The notes: a model not told the origin generated them from the letters alone. A stretch of DNA of 64,000 nt from Aulostomus chinensis (GCA_037954235.1 JBBMOA010000018.1:4942501-5006500); one strand, 5' to 3'; positions 31,630 to 41,901 are shown, numbered from the stretch's first letter. Program-made: numbers and translations.

Positions 31630-32109
31630 CCTACTGTAACGTTTAGTGCCTGACAAAGCTCACGACATGCTGAGCAGTCAAAGCTGAATTTGACTCTGAG
31701 GTGGTCTAGCGGGATAAATTTGAAACACGTCGCGGCACTGAATGGGTGAAGATCTCCCTCAACGGGATGCGGCGGCATGCAAACTGGGACGCAACAGAGT
31801 CGGGACAGAAAAGTTTCTGCCACAGAGAAAAAAAAAATGGAAGCAAGAAAACTTCTAACTCCTTAAAGTTAGAGATTGTTTGAGGAGTGGAAATTGTTCG
31901 TTAACTTTGATTTGTAAATTCTGGTGAGGCCAACACACGAGCCAGCAGCCGGGCGATATAGAAACAAATACATAAGAAAACAAGACAAGCGTTTGGGGTA
32001 ATGTATGTGTATACATGTGGGTGTGTGAGCGCACTAGCATAGGGAGGCTACTGGAGACGTAGCAGGTGGAAGACATGGTGGAGGCAGAGACAGAGGAGGA
32101 CATGGCAGT

Positions 32110-32250
32110 AGGGCAGTGATTTAATTAGCACCCTCTACCCCCTCCAGCCCTTCACTCATAGCATCAATAATGCATGGCCCCTTGTTTCCACTGCCATAAT
32201 TAATCCTCTCTTACTATAATTAAAAGCCAAAAATCCCACAAGATGGTTCA
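32110..32250. promoter_or_regulatory. Candidate regulatory element, homeodomain-motif cluster
   Basis: A repeat-free block contains TTTAATTAG (32120-32128), CAATAATGCAT (near 32165), CTTGTTTCC (Sox-like), ATAATTAATCC and TATAATTAAAAG within 130 bases. The composition is typical of vertebrate conserved non-coding elements. Conservation could not be tested here. Confidence 0.35.
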
Positions 32251-32525
32251 GCTTGGCCAGGCACGAGTTGGGTTGGCACAGGAACTGATGAAAAACTCCA
32301 GAGCCCCTCACATACCCTGTGGACTGACAGATCGACAGACAGGCAGACATGTTCAATAGAGAGATCAATAGCCAACCAACACAGACAAGAAGCTGAAAAT
32401 GCGAAATGACATGATGACGTAGTCCGCTTCCTGAAAATGTGCCTCCACTCTTTGTGAATGAGTGAGAAATTGTGAGAAGAGCAAGCCAACCTCAGTTCCA
32501 TTCTCCAGAAGGGAGGATATAGGAA

Positions 32526-32535
32526 CACACACACA

Positions 32536-32578
<43 letters not shown>
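32526..32578. repeat. (CA)n microsatellite
   Basis: CA run with one TC interruption, followed 190 bases later by a C-run plus (CA)n at about 32766-32800. Confidence 0.95.
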
Positions 32579-32579
<1 letters not shown>

Positions 32580-32829
32580 TCCTTACATATCCCAGATGAG
32601 GTTTGTCTCTGCCACGGCCAAGCCAGACGAGAAGGAGAGGTGGAGCTTTCTGATGCTGCAATTAGGACCACACTGTCTGGGCGAGCAAACAAGAATGAAT
32701 ATTTCAGTCCGGCGAGCTCCATGGGTACCAAGGTGGGGGCCTGGCACACCTACATGCACAGAATCCCCCCCCCCCCCCCACACACACACACACACACACA
32801 TCTTACCAAGGCTGCCAGAATGATTCACC

Positions 32830-33020
32830 TCCCTATCACAGATGCCACAATTATCACATCACTGTGTAAACGATACCAGCTCACTGGACTGTTGTATTTG
32901 CTTTATAATGTTCATGTAAATATGCATCGGAGCGGTTGTGAGGATAGGTGCATCCGAGCTTGGCCACGTGCCAGGCAGCACCACAGCTGCCAGAGCAAAG
33001 GTCAACCTAAATTTAATCTA
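32830..33020. promoter_or_regulatory. Candidate regulatory element with a POU site
   Basis: Repeat-free block with CACAGATGCC (bHLH E-box), CACAATTATCACATCAC, ATGTAAATATGCAT at 32914-32927 (a POU/octamer-like composite), CACGTG near 32965 and CACAGCTGCC. A candidate neural enhancer between the two genes; conservation untested. Confidence 0.35.
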
Positions 33021-33224
33021 CCTTTTCTCACCTTTTTCTCCTGGCCTCTTCAGGCTCCTCAGCATTTGGAATCGGTGCTTCACTCAAGAGGCTCCGGTGT
33101 ACGGATCCTCTTCAGTCACACCCCGGACGTGTACAGTAGCAGGATTCCCTCCGGTGTGAGTTCATTGTCGATGCTCCACGCAACCCTCCTCCTGCCCCCC
33201 GACGGCCTCGGCCCCATCTCCACT

Positions 33225-33312
33225 TGATTTATCGCTCTAAAATACCACTGCACTAATTAGTCAAGTAATTAATTAATAGGCATTTGCATTTGTGCATATG
33301 CAATTAGAGGGC
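33225..33312. promoter_or_regulatory. Candidate regulatory element, TAATTA and octamer cluster
   Basis: Within about 75 bases: CTAATTAGTC, GTAATTAATTAATAGG, the octamer ATTTGCAT (33282-33289), and GCATATGCAATTAG with a CATATG E-box. This is the densest homeodomain/POU cluster in the window and is not simple-sequence DNA. Confidence 0.42.
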
Positions 33313-33372
33313 TGGAGAGAGGAGAGTGCAGATGGGGTCCGGGAGGCTGGTGGGGCGGGGGTGGGGGGGGTG

Positions 33373-33374
33373 GG

Positions 33375-33414
<40 letters not shown>
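33373..33414. repeat. (TG)n microsatellite
   Basis: TG run preceded by a G-rich stretch, directly after the motif cluster at 33225-33312. Confidence 0.95.
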
Positions 33415-34115
33415 TGCTGTATTTCACATTTGTGTCAGCAGAAGTTTGCAATTCATCCAGAAAGACAAGTGAAGTGCAGGTCATCACCTCGCGTGTCTGA
33501 CAGTGAGCAAAGGAGGAAGGGAGGAGGGAGGATGACAAAGGTAGGAAGGTGTGGCTTGGTGACTTTGAGAGGCTAACAGAGTGCTGCAGGGATGACGTAT
33601 TCTTATTAGCCAACATGGAAGATACTGCCATGGGTTCCCTGGACCAAAAACCGAGCCAATAAATGTCAAAAATAAACAAACATTAATGACAATAAACACG
33701 TTTTGTTCAGAAAGTCTAGTTTTCATAAACAAACACCATTTTTATGATATGAAACTCTGCAGATGTATCACTTCAGCGTCACCAAAACGAGCTTAATGCC
33801 TCTTCTGCTCTTATCGCGGTGACAATTTTTTTTTGTGTGTTGTTTCGCTACTTTGCTTGTGTCCTCTGGTTTTAGGACACAAAAAATTCTCAGAAACTTG
33901 CAAGTTCTTTTTGTTGCCATGTTTCATTTCATATAAAAAGCAACATTAAAGGACTAAAACCAAAAATTCAAGAGTATTGACAATGAAATGAGGGAACCTG
34001 ATGTTTGATAATGCTAAATCTCCTGCTAACTCCGCTAATTCTCTCCTTCACAACTCCACTGGCTCTTATTTGACCATAGACGGAAGTAAGTGGCAATGAA
34101 TTCGATATCTTAAAG

Positions 34116-34150
34116 CAGTGGTTCCCAATTTTTTAAGGGCCGGTGTCGCC
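34116..34150 (+). mobile_element. Possible end of a hAT-type element
   Basis: CAGTGGTTCCCAATTTTTTA, followed by AGGGCCGG, resembles the terminal repeat of fish hAT MITEs. No matching opposite end was found nearby, so this is a fragment at best. Confidence 0.3.
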
Positions 34151-34904
34151 AGACACATTCAACCAATCTGCCGTGAACTCGCTCTACCTACGAGCTGCGC
34201 TAGCGCCAACAGTGATAGGGCTGGCGCCGCTAATATCAACGCTACCTCAGTCAGAGTTGGTACTGGAAGCCCTGGAGCAGATGCTTTGTTGTACTGTGTC
34301 CACGAGGTTGGGGTGAAGGTGTTTCAACCATTTATTTGAGCAAGTCAGGCAACATATTGGGTGCTACAGGGCCAGGAGACGCAGGGTCCCACCCCCAGTG
34401 GTCCCACCTGTGGCCCTCATCCACCCCTGATTGGCTCGTAGGAGCCTAGTTTGGGCAGGTGGAATGAGAGTCAATCACAAGCAGGTAAGGTACTTAATCG
34501 CCGCTTTTTTTTGGGAAAGATTTTAAGAGCACACTGCTTTTTTTTTTCTTTTTCTTTTTGCGTATCACCTGATGTAACTGCGTGTACCCTGGTGTGGGAA
34601 TCATGATCCTAAAGGGAAAAGGGATTCTAGTTTGCATTTGGATCACATGCATACATCCTGGTAGAAGCACAGCAGGTGGCCCTCACTTCAGACTAATCCG
34701 CATGCAAACAGGATGCAAAGTCATTCTTAAATATCATAATTCCAAACAAGCACTCCTCCGGCATTTCAATATCAGATCAAAGCCTTGCTGATTGGAGCTG
34801 CCTTGTGCCCAGCGTTGGCTGAAGCCATACTGTTGACATTTAGCATTTATTTTGGCAAGGTGACCTGAAGGTTGTTTTGGACTTGTTGAGAACAGCCATC
34901 GAAT

Positions 34905-35033
34905 CCTCGTCCTCCTCCTCCTCCTCCTCCTCCTCCTCCTCCTCCTCCTCCTCCTCCTCCTCCTCCCCACTGCAGCTGAGACAGGATAGGGCACTGATTT
35001 GGCTGGCAGCGAGGCTTCGTGCCCCCCCCCCCA

Positions 35034-35114
<81 letters not shown>
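34905..35114. repeat. Compound (TCC)n, poly(C) and (CA)n satellite block
   Basis: A 64-base (TCC)n run, a 55-base spacer, then C11 followed by about 80 bases of CA. All open frames here are repeat translations. Confidence 0.95.
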
Positions 35115-35117
<3 letters not shown>

Positions 35118-35882
35118 CCCTGACACAATCGCACCACCATGGGTTGGGGTAGCGCCAGGTTACCATCCCTTAATCCCACAAGGGATGGGACACATTAGCG
35201 GATGTGCAGCATCATGGCTCCCCAGCCACAGCTGCCACACTACTGGTGACCCCGGGGATGACCCCTGCAACCGCCCCAACACTCCTTCTGCTGTGGAGAG
35301 GATGTAGGGGTGATCCAGGCCCAAGGACATGATGAGCTCCTATCAGCTATTTCTCAGCCTCCAGGTCCCTGTTCCCCGGGTCTCTTTGTGCCAAATTGGA
35401 CTTGCTGGTCATCAAGCTCATTTCTCCCACATTAACTCCACTAATATGTGCTAAATAGAGATATCTTGGTGCTGGGATGGACACAATGCAGCACAAACAC
35501 ACACACACACACACACAGAAACACACAGGACTGGGATGCTGATAGCGACAAATTCTTGCAACTTGATGTGCCAACATGCCTCCTCCTAAATCTCAGCCAC
35601 CTCTGCCAGCTCTTACCAATTCCCTGTCATCTCAAGCTTGTCCCCCCTCCTCATGTTTCATACATCCCTGGTGAGCCTGCACACCTGGGTCTCACTCTCT
35701 CACTCTTTCTCTCTCTCCCCCTCTCACCCTTCCCCTTCTTTCTTTGAGGCTCGCCCCTGAAGGCGCCCCCTCACTCACTGAACACCAAAGACGCCACCAC
35801 CAGCACCGGCAGCACCAGCAGCAGCGGCAGAAGCTTTGGCAAACCTCACACACTTAAACACGGTTAATATTTGATCTTCAGC

Positions 35883-35934
<52 letters not shown>
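35883..35934. repeat. (CA)n microsatellite
   Basis: CA run upstream of neurod2. Confidence 0.95.
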
Positions 35935-35938
<4 letters not shown>

Positions 35939-35999
35939 AACAAACAACACGCATGCACTCGTAATATTCTACCTTTTATTCTGACTCATTTGCAGCTTT

Positions 36000-36160
36000 T
36001 GCAAGTGGGTCATCTGTGCCCACAAGAGTTAGAACAAATCACAATTGGTTTGGGTTGTCGTTCCTCTGAATACATCGAAGCATAATTTGATCCAATTAGG
36101 TAAATAAATAAACAATATGCCTTCTGTTCCACAGCCTTAATGTACTTATAATGCATTCCC
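36000..36160. promoter_or_regulatory. Candidate regulatory element upstream of neurod2 (distal part)
   Basis: Repeat-free block with CACAATTGGTTTGG, CATAATTTGATCCAATTAG and GGTAAATAAATAAACAATATG (forkhead/Sox-like). It lies about 1.1 kb before the neurod2 first exon. Conservation untested. Confidence 0.33.
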
Positions 36161-36224
36161 ATCCCCCTCCCCCCCACCAGAGATGCGGTGGAGGGTAAAT
36201 CATTGCAACTAAACCTTGTTTCTT

Positions 36225-36390
36225 TCTCAGAAGAGTTAATTGATTGATGTAATTTTACGATAAGCTGCCTATATTATTATCCTCTTATTGAACTTGCATA
36301 GGAGACAGGGAGTCTTTTAAAATTGTTAATTGATTAATTGCCCGCTTATATGATTTAATCGACCAGCTGCAAGTGATCTTAAGACATATA
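36225..36390. promoter_or_regulatory. Candidate regulatory element upstream of neurod2 (homeodomain cluster)
   Basis: Contains GTTAATTGATTGATG (36235 on), TAATTTTACGATAA, GTTAATTGATTAATTGC (36324 on), GATTTAATCGAC, and the E-boxes CAGCTG and CAAGTG at 36364-36374. AT-rich but not a simple repeat. Confidence 0.4.
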
Positions 36391-36659
36391 ACACTAAAAT
36401 ATTTTATGGCTTGGCCACTTCATACATGGCCCTGTGGAATAATCAGTTTCATGCTCCCATTGGACTTTCCTGTACATCCACTGCCTATATTCATATTTAT
36501 ATTTATATATTCATATCAGAGTTTATTTCAGAAGGAATTCACTGGTTTTCTTAAGAAAATGGGCTAAATATCTTGAAGCAGCAGGTCAACAATGATTTTT
36601 TCCCTCGCTCCCTCTCTCTTTTTGTTCCACCATTTTATTTGTTCCCTCTTCTCTTCTGT

Positions 36660-36744
36660 TTTTCCTCCTTTTTCTGGCTGTGTGAGCGCTAGCGCGGTGA
36701 CAGATGGCGAAGCCCTCCTCCTCCTCTTCCTCCACCACCACCTC

Positions 36745-36811
<67 letters not shown>

Positions 36812-36950
36812 CCCGGGAGGGCAAATCTCTCCGAATGCGGGCGCATGTCAATCACCGGGCTCTCATGTGATGGCTCTTGCCGGTGACGTGCCAGCCATAT
36901 GGGCGCTGGCATCACAGCCTTAGCTGGTATGTAACCCCGTCCCCGGTAGC
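36660..36950 (+). promoter_or_regulatory. neurod2: Probable neurod2 proximal promoter
   Basis: Unique sequence flanking a (CT)n run and ending at a (CA)n run. It carries the bHLH E-box CAGATGG (36701-36707), TGTCAATCA (36846-36854, a Pbx/Meis-type word on the minus strand), the CRE-like TGACGTG (36884-36890) and an E-box CATATG (36896-36901) flanked by inverted arms GCCAGC and GCTGGC. No TATA box was seen. The start of exon 1 is not fixed by sequence. Confidence 0.45.
36744..36809. repeat. (CT)n microsatellite
   Basis: CT run with one GT interruption, inside the neurod2 promoter region. Confidence 0.95.
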
Positions 36951-36964
36951 TCACTGTTGCCTCA

Positions 36965-37078
<114 letters not shown>

Positions 37079-37099
37079 TGCTCACTCACACACGCAGAC

Positions 37100-37281
37100 G
37101 CGAAAGACGCACAGCACCGGTTACTGGAGAGTGCGCGCACTGGGAGAGGAGCGCCACTAAAGCACGCGTCAGCGGCAGTGAAGGAGAGCCGCCGCCGCCG
37201 CCGCGCGCTGCAGCCTGCAACCTAAACACTGATCCGGAGCGTCGCTTCGTGCGGTCCCAGAAGATGGTCTGAAACTCCGGT

Positions 37282-37338
<57 letters not shown>

Positions 37339-37373
37339 GCTCCCATCCTGTGTGAAGAGCCCTACTCGAGGAG
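37100..37373 (+). other. neurod2: neurod2 non-coding exon 1 (5' boundary approximate)
   Basis: GC-rich sequence with a (GCC)n cluster and an internal interrupted (CT)n tract (about 37287-37338) ends at a textbook donor GAG|GTAAGTT (GT at 37374-37375). NeuroD-family genes usually have one untranslated exon and one coding exon, which fits. The acceptor CTTCCCTTCCAG| at 39713 lies 7 bases before the start codon. The upstream end is a guess. Confidence 0.55.
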
Positions 37374-38529
37374 GTAAGTTGTAGCATTAAATTGATCCAA
37401 AATGGAGGAGGAAAAAAAATATAATTACTCCAAAATAAACAGATGGAACAAACGCTTATGAGACGGAAGGTGTTGTGGACTTTATGCTTGTTGGGATTGT
37501 TTCTGTCTGGTATGGCTGGCACGAATCCACGTGGGGAATCTATTGATCCTGTGGATCACCGATATCGGCTTTTTACCGACTGACTCGATCTGCTGGTGGC
37601 TCCTTTTAACGAACCTGTCACACGGCGTGCACGTCAGTTTATTGGATTTGCACAAATAGCTCATCATTCCCTCACTCTCTCTCTCTCTCTCCCTCTCTCC
37701 CTCCCTGCCCCCCCACCCCCCACCCCCCCGCATGCCCTTCAACTTCTGACATCCAAATCTACCTGGATTATAAAAGCCAAGCAAAAAAACACACTTGAGT
37801 CAAAAGGCAAACGCGGGATCGTTTACAGCGACAACGGCAGCGGTCTTCCTGAGGACCGGGAAGCCCTCCTGAGATACGCAGCGAGCAGCTTGTGAATAGA
37901 TGATACCGGACACTAATTTGATTTAGAGACCTCTGCGTCTGGCACGCCGAGGAATTAGCGAGAAAAAAAAGAAGAAGAAGAAGAAGAAGAAGAAGGAGGA
38001 AAAAAAAAAAAAAGATGAGCACCACAGATATTTATGGAAGATTTTTACACCTCAACGAAGGACGTCCTCGAGCTTAATGGGAGATTTATTGACGATCTCG
38101 TCGATGATTTGCATCTCGGAGCAAATGAAAGGGTGGGACATCGCCGCTGGAGTGTGACAGGGCAGCGAGCGTCGTGATTTATCTCTGTTTGTCCAGTTTT
38201 ATCCTTCGATAATTCATCTCAACTTAACGCGGTTTTTTTTTTCAAATTCTTCTCTCAGCGTTTTGCCAGTAAGAACATATACATATATATATATTTAACG
38301 AGGGCTAAAAGGATACAAGCCATCGCTGACTAAAAAAAAAAAAAAAAAAAAAGTGCTTTGAAATGATGCACTCGTGCATACTGAATTATGTGTGAAATCT
38401 ATTTCGTGTAAGCTGCATGGTCTGTTAATTAAACGTTGTTGTGTTTTTTTTTTTTTTTTTTTGCTTCTAATTGAGCAAACCTCCTGAGCCTGTGATTTAA
38501 AAACTAGATTTTGCCCCTGGCGCGCACTC

Positions 38530-38581
<52 letters not shown>

Positions 38582-38618
38582 GAGATAATTACCCAACCAC
38601 CACAGCCTACTGTAGCGG

Positions 38619-38678
<60 letters not shown>

Positions 38679-39713
38679 GCTGCTGCTCTGTAATAATAGA
38701 TGGGAAGTGTTAGGGACGCAGCCAGGGAGGATGTCAAAGATCACAATATCCCTGCACTTACTAATCAAGTGGTAGGCCGATCAATTGCATTCATTTTTTA
38801 ATTTATTTTAAATTTTGCATTTATTAATACGCATGCAAATGTAATTTGTTACAGCCAGAGATGTTGAGGCATTTTTTTCTGATAAAATATTTTAAATATA
38901 TTCTTCCTCCATTTTTGGTTTGTTTTAGTGTTATTATATTTTAAAGAATTGAAAACGTGCACATTTACGTTTAATTTCTTACGAAATTGTTCATAAAGGT
39001 CCTAATCTGTTTTCCAGGCTTTTTTTTTTTTTTTTTTTTTTACGGCTTAAATTAGAAAAATGTCTATAAGCCTTAATTTAATCATCAGCGTGACTTTATA
39101 CAAGCTACAGCCTAACAATTAAATAAAATCCGCCTCCTCTGAGGAGGTATGGCGCGGATGAATAGTGCTGGAATGCAGCCAGGAGTGTATATATGGGCGT
39201 CAGGAGGAGTGAAAGTGGAGGAGGCCCCCCACCCCCACCCCCCACTCCTCCCCCAAGGGACCTGTAATGTGGCCCCTGCCGCTGGGACCCGCTGCGAGAG
39301 GACGAGACAGGGCACACTGATGACAGCAGGGATTTAAATGGGGATCCGTCTGGCTGCAACCCAGCACAAAGCTTTAAGAGCTTATTTCCTCCTTCTTCTT
39401 CTTCTTCCTCTTCTTCTTCCCGTCACATTTAAACTCTTTGTCCTTTAGAAGCTGAAAGTATTCTTTAAAAAAAAAAAAAAAAGCAGGCACACAAAAATAA
39501 TGTTCTGGGAGTGACAGCAGATCTAGCGACATGTCTTCAGTGGGGTTTAAATTAATAAATCACGTATTTAAGGTGACGTGTTCGCCGTGTCAGAGCCAGA
39601 GTCTTTTTTGTTTGTTTGTTTGTTTGTTTTTGTTTTTTTTTTCCTCTCTTGTTGCTCAGCTGTCTTACGCTCCTGAGGCCTCATTCGATTGGATTTCTTC
39701 TCTTCCCTTCCAG
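37374..39713 (+). other. neurod2: neurod2 intron (2.34 kb)
   Basis: GT at 37374 to AG at 39713, pyrimidine-rich before the acceptor. It contains (CT)n tracts at about 38532-38570 and 38621-38676, several A and T homopolymers, an AT-rich unique block at 38755-38860 with a perfect octamer ATGCAAAT (38833-38840), and a TATA-like TATATATGG at 39188-39196. Confidence 0.6.
38621..38676. repeat. (CT)n microsatellite
   Basis: CT run inside the neurod2 intron, paired with a shorter CT/CA tract at about 38532-38582. Confidence 0.95.
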
Positions 39714-39720
39714 AGCCACA

Positions 39721-40791
39721 ATGTTGACGAGGCTTTTCAGTGACCCTTCGCTGCTTCCCGATGTGCAGAAGTACGCCGGCTGGGCGGAGGACAGCGACGG
39801 GGAGGATCCCAAAGTCAAAGATGAAGACCAAGACACCCAGGACGACATGGACTCTGCCGATCTGAGAGGGGATAGCCGGACTCACTCCGAGCACGCCGGG
39901 GAAGAGGACGAGGACGACGAGGTGGAGGAGGAGGACGACGGAGAGGACACAGAGGGAGAAAGGCCCAAGAAAAGAGGCCCCAAGAAACGCAAAATGACCC
40001 AGGCCCGGATCGAACGCTCCAAGATGCGGCGGATAAAGGCCAACGCGCGTGAGCGGACCCGCATGCACGACCTGAACTCTGCGCTCGACAATCTGCGTAA
40101 AGTGGTGCCGTGCTACTCCAAAACGCAAAAACTATCCAAAATTGAGACGTTGCGGTTGGCCAAAAACTATATCTGGGCCCTGTCGGAGATATTGCGCTCT
40201 GGAAAAAGGCCTGATCTGGTGTCCTACGTCCAGACCCTGTGTAAGGGACTCTCCCAGCCCACCACCAACCTGGTGGCGGGCTGCCTGCAGCTGAACTCCC
40301 GTAACTTCCTAACCGAGCAGCAGTGTCAGGAGGGGGGCAGGTACGGGTCCGGTTCCTTCTCCATGCATTCCTACCCGTACCAGTGTGCGCGTCTCTCCAG
40401 CCCCCACTGCCGCCAGGGCTCGAACTCGCATCCCTTGAGCACGCACGGCTACTGTTCCGCTTACGACTCTCTGTACGGAGGGAGTGGATCCCCGGAGTAC
40501 AACAGCCCCGAGTACGAGGGTCCCCTCAGCCCGCCCCTGTGCATCAATGGCAACTTTTCCTTGAAGCACCAAGGCTCTGCATCCCCCGAAAACGAGAAGG
40601 GTTACCACTACTCTATGCATTACTCCGGCCTGCCTGGCTCCAGACCCACCGGGGCCCACAACCTTGTGTTTGGCTCCTCGGGGACCCGGAGTGGCATTCA
40701 CTCTGAAAACGTCCTGCCTTACCACGACATGCACTTACACCACGACCGGGCCCCCGTGTATGATGAACTGAACGCGTTTTTTCACAATTAA
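39721..40791 (+). CDS. neurod2: NeuroD2 (neurogenic differentiation factor 2), bHLH transcription factor
   Basis: A nuclear bHLH activator that pairs with E-proteins, binds E-boxes (CANNTG, typically CAGATG) and drives neuronal differentiation. The frame gives 356 aa from one exon. N-terminal MLTRLFSDP is diagnostic of NeuroD2. Then follow an acidic block (about 59-80), an NLS-like stretch RPKKRGPKKRK (81-91), the basic region at about 103-115 (KANARERTRMHDLN), and helix-loop-helix to about 158 (VVPCYSKTQKLSKIETLRLA, then KNYIWALSEIL). Next comes the NeuroD-specific C-terminal domain (KGLSQPTTNLVAGCLQLNSR; YEGPLSPPLCINGNFSLK) and the terminus DELNAFFHN. Start: the ATG with A at -3, 7 bases after the acceptor; the frame upstream to 39616 is intron. 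The usual RERNRM is RERTRM here. The terminal residues match mammalian NeuroD2 closely, so the protein appears complete. Confidence 0.97.
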   Translation: MLTRLFSDPSLLPDVQKYAGWAEDSDGEDPKVKDEDQDTQDDMDSADLRGDSRTHSEHAGEEDEDDEVEEEDDGEDTEGERPKKRGPKKRKMTQARIERSKMRRIKANARERTRMHDLNSALDNLRKVVPCYSKTQKLSKIETLRLAKNYIWALSEILRSGKRPDLVSYVQTLCKGLSQPTTNLVAGCLQLNSRNFLTEQQCQEGGRYGSGSFSMHSYPYQCARLSSPHCRQGSNSHPLSTHGYCSAYDSLYGGSGSPEYNSPEYEGPLSPPLCINGNFSLKHQGSASPENEKGYHYSMHYSGLPGSRPTGAHNLVFGSSGTRSGIHSENVLPYHDMHLHHDRAPVYDELNAFFHN

Positions 40792-41268
40792 AAGAGAGAA
40801 GCTTGTCGTGCCCCCCCCCCCCCCAATCAACAATCTAAACACGGCACATTTTGATAAGCTTCCCCTCGAGGATTTAGGCTTTCTGGGGAGACGTTTAACT
40901 CATTTTTAATCTAATTTACCAGGTATTTTCTTTGCTATAGTCAGCGATGTAGTGGCAGGCGATACACACACATACAAACACACGCGCGCGCGCGCGCGCA
41001 CACACACACGCACGCACGCACACACACAAACAAAATTACGCAACAGAATTGATCCAGAGGAAATTTGTTAAGAGAATTTCCAATTGTAAATGTTTTGGGT
41101 TTTTTGGGGTTTTTTTTCAATGTGGTTTTGTGTTTGTATCAGTGCCTGTTTGCATTTTGATGACCGGAAGTTTAAAGTCACCCACTTCTTTATTTCCCAC
41201 TACATCACTGGCTGCAGCTGGAACCTTGAAATTGGCTGTAGCTGTAGTGACATGACAGCTAAATCACC

Positions 41269-41395
41269 GAAGAAGAAGAAGAAGAAGAAGAAGAAGAAGA
41301 AGAAGAAGAAGAGGACGAAGAAGAAAAAGAGGACGAAGAAGAAGAAGAAGAAGAAGAAGAAGAAGAAGAAGAAGAGGACGAAGAAGAAGAAGAAA
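41269..41395. repeat. (GAA)n tract in the neurod2 3' UTR
   Basis: Near-pure purine run with three GAGGAC-type interruptions. The long Lys and Ser open frames across it are repeat translations. Confidence 0.95.
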
Positions 41396-41600
41396 AGAGA
41401 AAAATCATTCTCGCGAGACTTGGGGGAGGGGGTGAGATTTCAAGAAGAAACAAATGCACAAATTGGGGTTTGTGTTAAAAGAATCTGTTCTCCAGCAAAT
41501 CAATCGTTTCGCATCTATGCAAAACCTGGAAAGACCACAGAGCGAGGCAACAAGTCGAAGACAGACACTGTATGTTTCATCAGTCTGTACTGTTGCTGTA

Positions 41601-41699
41601 CACACACATACACACGCACACACACGCGCGCACACACACACACGCACACACACACACACGCACACACACACGCACACACACGCACACACACGCACACAC
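41601..41699. repeat. (CA)n microsatellite with CG interruptions
   Basis: Alternating purine-pyrimidine tract with regular CG interruptions, Z-DNA prone. Confidence 0.95.
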
Positions 41700-41867
41700 G
41701 GCACTCAACACCCAACTATGTTGAAACATCAAAATACATTGAAATCAGACATTTTTTCTCGTTTTCTTTATTTAATGTTATTTATTCACATGACTTTATT
41801 CTTCTATCTGAGCCATTGCACTGTACTTTTCTTTAAGATTTAATTTAATTAATTTTTGCTATGTTGA

Positions 41868-41901
<34 letters not shown>

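Noticed and set aside
32640..33227. 195-codon plus-strand frame at 32.6-33.2 kb
   Set aside because: Spans a C-run and a CA microsatellite; no recognisable domain, and the unique part looks regulatory rather than coding.
39616..39720. Upstream extension of the neurod2 frame by 35 codons (MFVCFCFFF...)
   Set aside because: This is T-rich intron sequence read through the acceptor at 39713; family members start at MLTRLFS.
40309..40734. Minus-strand and shifted frames overlapping neurod2
   Set aside because: Shadows of a strongly conserved GC-rich coding exon; no independent evidence.
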